Assembly (NCBI RefSeq): GCF_021018805.1
Contig: NC_086259.1
Location: 7,208,501-7,272,500 of the forward strand
DNA: 64,000 nucleotides
Source: Prinia subflava
Lineage: Eukaryota > Chordata > Aves > Passeriformes > Cisticolidae
Direction of reading: 5' to 3'
Below the pieces are notes generated by a model. It worked only from the letters and a program-made list of their open reading frames with translations, ran no database searches and was not told where the DNA came from. Made by a program: the position numbers and the translations under genes. Positions 57,834 to 64,000 of the stretch are shown here, piece after piece. The first letter of the stretch is position 1; every line of letters begins with the position of its first letter.

Positions 57834-60800
57834 GGCTGCACCTCCCCGGCACTTCTGCACTGCAGTAGCTGCTGTTGGATCATAGGACACTGCAAATTCC
57901 TTGTCCCCACTCCTGCCAGCCCCGAGCTGAGCCTGGAGCTGTGTTTGCACACAAAGGAACCCAAGCAAAGCTCCGCTCTGGGTGGGAGCAGCAGCAGCAG
58001 CAGGGGAGGGCAGGTGCCTCCCTCTGGGCCAGCACCATGGCTGGCAGCAGAGCAAACCCCCAGAGACCTGAGAAACATGGCTGTGGGAGCCAAAACTGCA
58101 CCTGAAGAGGTTTTTTAGAAGTTCTTATACAAACGACAAAATGGAGAGGTCATCTCTCCTCAGAATTAGAAATCTGAAGGATGCCATAGTTTAGAAAAAG
58201 CAAACAAGAGCTGCCAGAATGAGAAGGTGAAATACAGCTCTTGGTGCTGTGACAGAAAATAGGAGACTGGAATCCAAGGGGAAATAGTTTATTCTGTGTT
58301 GAGATGTCTGAAGGAAATGGACAACAACTGCACAGACCCAGTTCAATTAGGAAAAAAGATTTAATTTAATTACTTTCCACAGATCTTGGTCTCTGAGAAC
58401 CAGTCAAATGCAGAGCTAGAAAAGATAAAGGACTGCCTTAGGGGTGAATATTTGCAGCAGAACTCATCTGAAGGAAGTTAAGTTGAACACAGGAAAGTTA
58501 TGCAGAAGGAGATCTATTTCTCCTTCAAGTTTCCTTACTCTTAAGTGAAGTATTTGCCAACTTTTTTCAATTAGTTTTCTCAGCTGAAAGAACTCTGGAA
58601 TTGTGAAGCCTTGCAAAGACACATGATTGAATTGATTTGGACAGGTGAGGTTCAGAGCTCACTAAAAGGTCATGCAATTTAAACTGACAGGTATCACAGA
58701 AGACAACCTGACTAGTCCAATATATTTCCCCTGCTAGAAAAGCCAAGGACTTTTAAGCAACAGATTATCATGGATGCTGCTACCAAAAGTTATTTAAACT
58801 AGAGAGAAAGTGAAGGGTCTAGGTATAGAGACAGAGCTGGCTGCTGAGCCTGCCCCTGCCTGTGTCATGGGAAATCATTCCATATTTTCTGCCCTGCTGT
58901 TCCCTGGCCCTTGCAGACACTCCAGTGCCAGGAACACCCAGCACCTGCCACACTGATTCTGGATGCAGAGCACTTACCTCAGAGAGAGTTAGAGGACAGC
59001 CCAGGCTGGCCCAGCTCCTGCTTCTCTCACCACTGGTCATACCCTGATAATGAGAACAATCTAATCAGCCAGTGCACTCCCTCCTACATGGAAGGTGATT
59101 AATTTCAAAGGTTTTCTATCTCTCACTGAGGCTGAACTTCAGTAACTGCACGAAGACACATCATCAGGACACTTGAAGATATTTTAAACAATTTTAGGCT
59201 GTTTTACTTGTCCTGCCCAGACAGAGATGTACAGCCCCAGTTAGGCAGAAAATTTAGTGCTTAGAGAGAATATGGGAAAGAGAACCAAAACCATCCAAGG
59301 TTTATTTAAAACCCCTTATTTAGTAACATACCATCTGTTGTAAAGATGGAGAGACCTTCCTTAATTTTCTCTCAGGACAAGGATACAGCTCCAACCCTGC
59401 CAAAAGGACCAAGGCAAGAGCTATGCAACTCTACATAGCCAGGATTCCATGGTGGAAAAACAGCCCAACCTTTTCCAACAAAGTGAGCTTCAACACCCTC
59501 CAGAGGTGCCCACAAAATGGAAATAATTGGTGTGAAATATTCACAGACCTGCATAGCACATTTCTCCTTATCTCAGTGTGATTGAAGCAACTGCAGGAAT
59601 TGGTGAATGGTGGACCTGGATAACTGAGAGCTGCTTCACAGTCCTTCACTTTCTGTATTTTGGACCAAATAACCAGGTGGATCAAATAGACCAGCTTTCC
59701 TTGACTAGAAGGCTATTTTCATGAGGTGTTTTTATTTATACACGAAGCTGTTCTGGACTCTGAGTGGCAGACCAAGTGCTCTCCCAGAGATGAGTCAGAG
59801 TGCTCTCCTTGTAGCGCTAAATTACAGAGGGATTTTCACTGCACACTGACTCCAGCAATATGAAAGGTCAGTACACACGGATCTCTGGCTTCCAATGGGA
59901 GATGAGGAAATGCTTAAGCTTTTATCTTGTTTCCCAGTGCTTTGGGTTAAGCCTTACAAGTTTGCTGAAAGCCTTAGTGGCTTATATCTGCTGAATGATA
60001 GTGTTAAATCACGGCTGTGTGGTGTCCTGCACAAGGCTGTTCGTGGCCAACTCTCCAGCATGCCCTGCTCTCTGTAAGAAAAGCAGCAGCAGGTAATAGG
60101 ATTGGGAAGAGGGGCCCATCATCCCTGCCTCCACTGGGTGAAACAGGAGCAGCCATCCATGCAGGCTTAGTGTGCTAAGGTGCTTAGGCCACTTTTGGAG
60201 GAGAGACATGGCAGAGTGCTTGAAGAGCTAACAGGGACTGAGGGGAAAGGGGAGAAAATTGAAAAAAAAGGTATTAAACTCTTCCAGAGAGAGCAAACAG
60301 TCACAGAAACAATTCCAGTGGCAAAGCTGCATGATGGGAGAGTGCACTGGCACACACCAGTGGAATTTGAAATAAATATGACCAGAGGGTGTTAGAGCAG
60401 CAGTGAGGGGATGAGGGAGGGTGAAATGCGCCTCGTGGGGACCTTCAGTGTGTTTGTGCTCGTTTGCTGCTGAGATCCAGGATGCTCTCACTGCTCATGT
60501 CAGCAGTCAGAAGTCATAGCATTCTATCTTGGAGGTAGCAGAGGTACCCTCAGCCCCGTGTGGGCTGGCAAGGTCAAAGCCAGCCTAGAGGGAATAAATT
60601 TTCTCCTTTGAGTGCCACAAAGCCAAAACCTGACTGTTCACTCTGCCCTCAAACTCTGGATCTGCTGTGTTCGTGGTTTGCTTCTGCACTACCCCTTCAG
60701 GTCACGATTGCCACCAGATTTTGTGAAGCACACGTTTAAAACAAACTAAAAGCTTTCCTGAATTTTTAGGAAGAAGTGAAGCAGAAGAATCCTTTCTTTC

Positions 60801-63800
60801 CTGATTGCAACAGCTCTGGCATTCCCCACAGATCATGCTCACCCTCAGAGACCTTGCATTTCTATTATTAGCATCACTGGCTTTTGCATTCTGTCTTTAC
60901 ATTTCAGTTCTGGGTTGTACCATGGGACTACTCAAAATTTCTGCTTCCTTTCCATTTCATAAATAAACATGCATGGGAGCAAAATCCCCAAGCACTCTTT
61001 ATATGCAGAAAACTGATTCACCAACAAATAGCAATTTTGCTACGAAAACTGATATTTAGCTTTTTCTGTTGCTGCCTCTGCAGATGGAGAGCAGTGACTT
61101 TTATTTTTTGTGCTTGTTATTTCTCAATAACACCATTTTTCCAGTATAGCTTTCAGTAGTTCACTAAAAACTGGCAAAACCTCCAAGATATTTGTTTTAT
61201 GGTAATAACGCAAGTGATTACACTTTCTAAAGCCAAACAAGTGCTGAGAAATTCTCTGCTTGTCTGAAACGAGGTTTTGCTTGCAAGCCTTCCCTCATGC
61301 CCAGCTCCACAACAAGAGGCAAAGCTGATGAGTTTCAAACACTTCTGTTCTGACCAGTCAGTGCCAGCCCAGTTCCTCTGATTTGTGCTAAACTGCTCCT
61401 GTTCTGGGGAACACAGGGGAAAGGAGAATGAGCCCCTTTCAGTCAGTTTTGTGATGGACAAAGCTGCTCTCCCTGCAGGGCTGTGCTCCTGTGCTGACTG
61501 GGGAAAAAACCAAATCCTGCCACTGCTCCCCTGGCTACAAAACCCCCACCCACTTCAGTCCTGTTCAAAACACTGCAGGAGGAGCTCTGGAAACACAGCC
61601 CTGTGTTCCCAACACGTGCTGTGGGCTCAGGGCACAGCTCACACACAGGGCTGACCCTGGGCATCCTCCCAGCACTGGCCCCGGCTCTCCAGCCAAGCAG
61701 GGCACTGCAGGGACAGGGGAGATTCCTCTGCTCGTGGGGACGGCTGCTCCTGGAGCAGCAAGAGCCTCCTGGCACCACCACAGAGCATTCAACACAATTC
61801 CCTCCCTCCCTCGTTCTGCAGAAGGAGCAATGAGATCTGCAGTGTAATGTATTCAGCAAAGTTTAAATGATAAATGCTGATGGCATTTCCACTCTCTGTT
61901 AATATTAGAAAGCTGGGGAAGACTCCCTCTCCTGAGGTGAACCACTGCAAATCAGGAATATTTTAAATCAAAAGAGACGCGGGGCCAGCTTGCAGTGAAC
62001 TCTAAATTACACAGAATTGACACCTGCTGAATTTAGGGATCCTGTTTAGCCCAGCCCTGCCTGCAAGGTGAGGTGAGGGGTTCAATGCCATGCCACACTT
62101 TGAGTGTAGCTGAATTCCTTTCTGGAAGGATCTGACAGTCCTGGCCTTTCCCTGTTTTCTGTACAGAGCTATTTCAAACCTCCTACAGAACAGAGCTCAC
62201 AGACATCCTTTTAGCAACAGTATCTTTACAATATTGAGAAAAAAAGTGTAATTTTTTGTTTTCCTTTTAATGATTGAAGTCAACATTCATTTTTGTATGG
62301 ATGTGTGTGTGTATACTAAAATGCTATTTGCTTTGCCTGAAATCTACCTGTGTATGTAATATTTACAGCAAACACTTTTTTTATCAGAAACAGGTAATTA
62401 GAAACCATTTCAAGGACACTGCTGGAATATGCCATGAGGACTTTCCCACTGCAGCTGTGGTTGGGAAGGAATTCTGGTCTCAGGAGCTCCAGGAAACCAG
62501 AGGAACTCCACAGCTCTCTGGGATTTCTGATTCAGACAGTGGCAACTAAAGCAGAAGTGAACTATTCCCTCTAAATGGCCAAAGGGCTGCGAGAGTGGAG
62601 CTGCAGCAGTGGAGAAGTGGGGAAGGGAAGCTGAGCTCTGCCATTTGACAAGTGAATTTCAGAACCTCTACGAACAGCAGAGGTGACAGTGCTGACATTT
62701 TGCACATCTGTGGAAAGCACTGAAATTTCTGCAGACAGCCCTGAGAAGGTGAGAAAGAGGGGAATTTCAAGGTGGCATTTTGCTGTGTGTCCATGAGTCC
62801 TTGGACCACTCATCACGTTTAGCTTGAATGCAATAAGAAAGGAGACAGCTCCTTCACTCTTAGGGCTCACTGTCAACACTGATGAGCAGCTGCCTGCCAG
62901 GGCTTTCCCCTCTCAGAGGATGCACAGGGAGGCTGGAGGTGCTGAGCCCCTGGGGGCTGGACACAAACAAATATTTAGAGATGTTTCTTTTTGGTCCAGG
63001 CCCTGCAGTGGGATCTTCACCCCTCTCTCAAGCTGTACTTTGAAAGTAAATGAAAAAAAATGAAATAGAAATGCTTCAACATAACTCTGAAAGGAGCACA
63101 TTGAGCAGGAAGCTGGCTGTAGCAATTTCATGAGAAGATGAGGGCAAGGTGGTATTAGAAATCCAACCCTTCCCAGGGCCAAAGAGTGTTTTTGGAAGAT
63201 GCAGGGAGCTGTGCCTGGGATGGGCTGCCTGGGGTTTTGCTGCATGTTTCACTCAGGACATGGCTGAGGTTGCTGTAAGGGGATACAGAAGCCACCAAAG
63301 CAACAAAGCATTTGTCATTCCTCCAAAAGTTACTGAATTGCTGAGAAAGCTGCACAAGCTAACACAATATGGTCAAGGAAAGCAGACTGGAAGCCTTTAA
63401 CATGATTTGCTGCATTCACCTTTAGGTAATGGGTAAGCAAATATTCACCATAAAACCTTTGCAGCCAGTCGTTCACTCACATGGAAAGAAAGGGGCTGTG
63501 AAACTGTCACAATTTGGAGGTTCAAGAACAAAGTTCCATCCAGAAGAAGTGAGCTTAAAGAGAGGAGTTACAAACTCTAAATCCAAGCAGTCTTTGGTGT
63601 CACAGCTCCTCACACCCCAACCCAATTGCTCAGGGCCAGCGAGAGCTCCAGCAGCAGCCCAGATCACAGAGGCTGAATTTAAAAATACATCACTGACCTG
63701 GTCAAACTGTTTTGTCTAAGGAAATAACATTTCCTCAGAGCTGAGCCATTAATCCAGTTAAGTGTAATTAAAGCATTTGCACAAGTCTGAACTAATTTCT

Positions 63801-64000
63801 CTGTTTACAGAACAGATTGGATAAATATCCCTATGAGAGGCAGAAAATTCATTACAGCAACAGCTTAGGTCCCTGTATTTCTAAGCTGTCCTGATATGAG
63901 GAAATTACTTTGGTACCCTAACAAATATATCATTTCAGTAAGCTCTTAATGTAAAAGCACTGTGGAAATAATGTCAACAACCTTGGGATGACTAATAAAT
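57834..64000. other. Non-coding sequence to the window end
   Basis: Mixed AT-rich DNA with GC-richer patches at about 57900-58080 and 61400-61820. No gene, RNA gene or mobile element was recognised. Open frames reach 138 codons at most and have no family resemblance. Confidence 0.6.

Overview
The window looks like vertebrate nuclear DNA, most probably from a bird. It has long AT-rich non-coding stretches, one spliced gene, a promoter CpG island, LINE fragments of the CR1 type (two with the typical 3' terminus), minisatellites and microsatellites, and no Alu- or L1-like sequence that I recognise. A passerine is a reasonable guess from overall texture, but the sequence does not prove it.

The only protein-coding gene I can support is VSTM2B (V-set and transmembrane domain containing 2B), on the minus strand between about 14862 and 34567 plus its 5' UTR. 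I rebuilt five coding exons by hand: 34495-34567, 33726-33910, 32131-32160, 30935-31340 and 15480-15568. All four introns have GT/AG ends and the reading frame is continuous across every junction (783 nt, 260 residues plus stop). The protein has a signal peptide, one V-type Ig domain with both cysteines, a Pro/Ala-rich linker and a hydrophobic C-terminal tail. The 3' UTR ends at two AATAAA signals followed by a GU-rich element near 14850-14890. The promoter lies in a CpG island at about 34020-35400, which carries a (GGC)n run about 375 bp upstream of the ATG.

Layout in plus coordinates: 1-14.86 kb, non-coding DNA downstream of the gene, with a (T)32 tract at 7296; 14.86-15.57 kb, 3' UTR and last coding exon; 15.57-30.93 kb, the 15.4-kb fourth intron, with a 22-bp minisatellite at 16.5-17.0 kb, a CR1 fragment at 24.0 kb and a 36-bp GC-rich minisatellite ending beside the exon 4 splice donor; 30.93-34.57 kb, exons 4 to 1; 34.0-35.4 kb, promoter island; 35.4-64 kb, non-coding DNA upstream of the gene, with a composite ATTCT/ATCCT pentanucleotide array at 47.9-48.2 kb, a (CCCTTT)n array at 53.56-53.71 kb, an older CR1-like fragment at 53.2 kb and a clearer CR1 3' end at 57.5-57.8 kb.

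Nearly all long open frames in the window are by-products of stop-free tandem repeats or CpG-island DNA. I see no CRISPR array, prokaryotic operon, retroviral gene or other novel multigene system. The parts most worth a second look are the exon 4 splice-donor environment (a G-quadruplex motif and minisatellite against a non-consensus donor), the 30-nt in-frame microexon, the distant 29-residue last exon, the overlapping upstream ATG and the composite pentanucleotide array.
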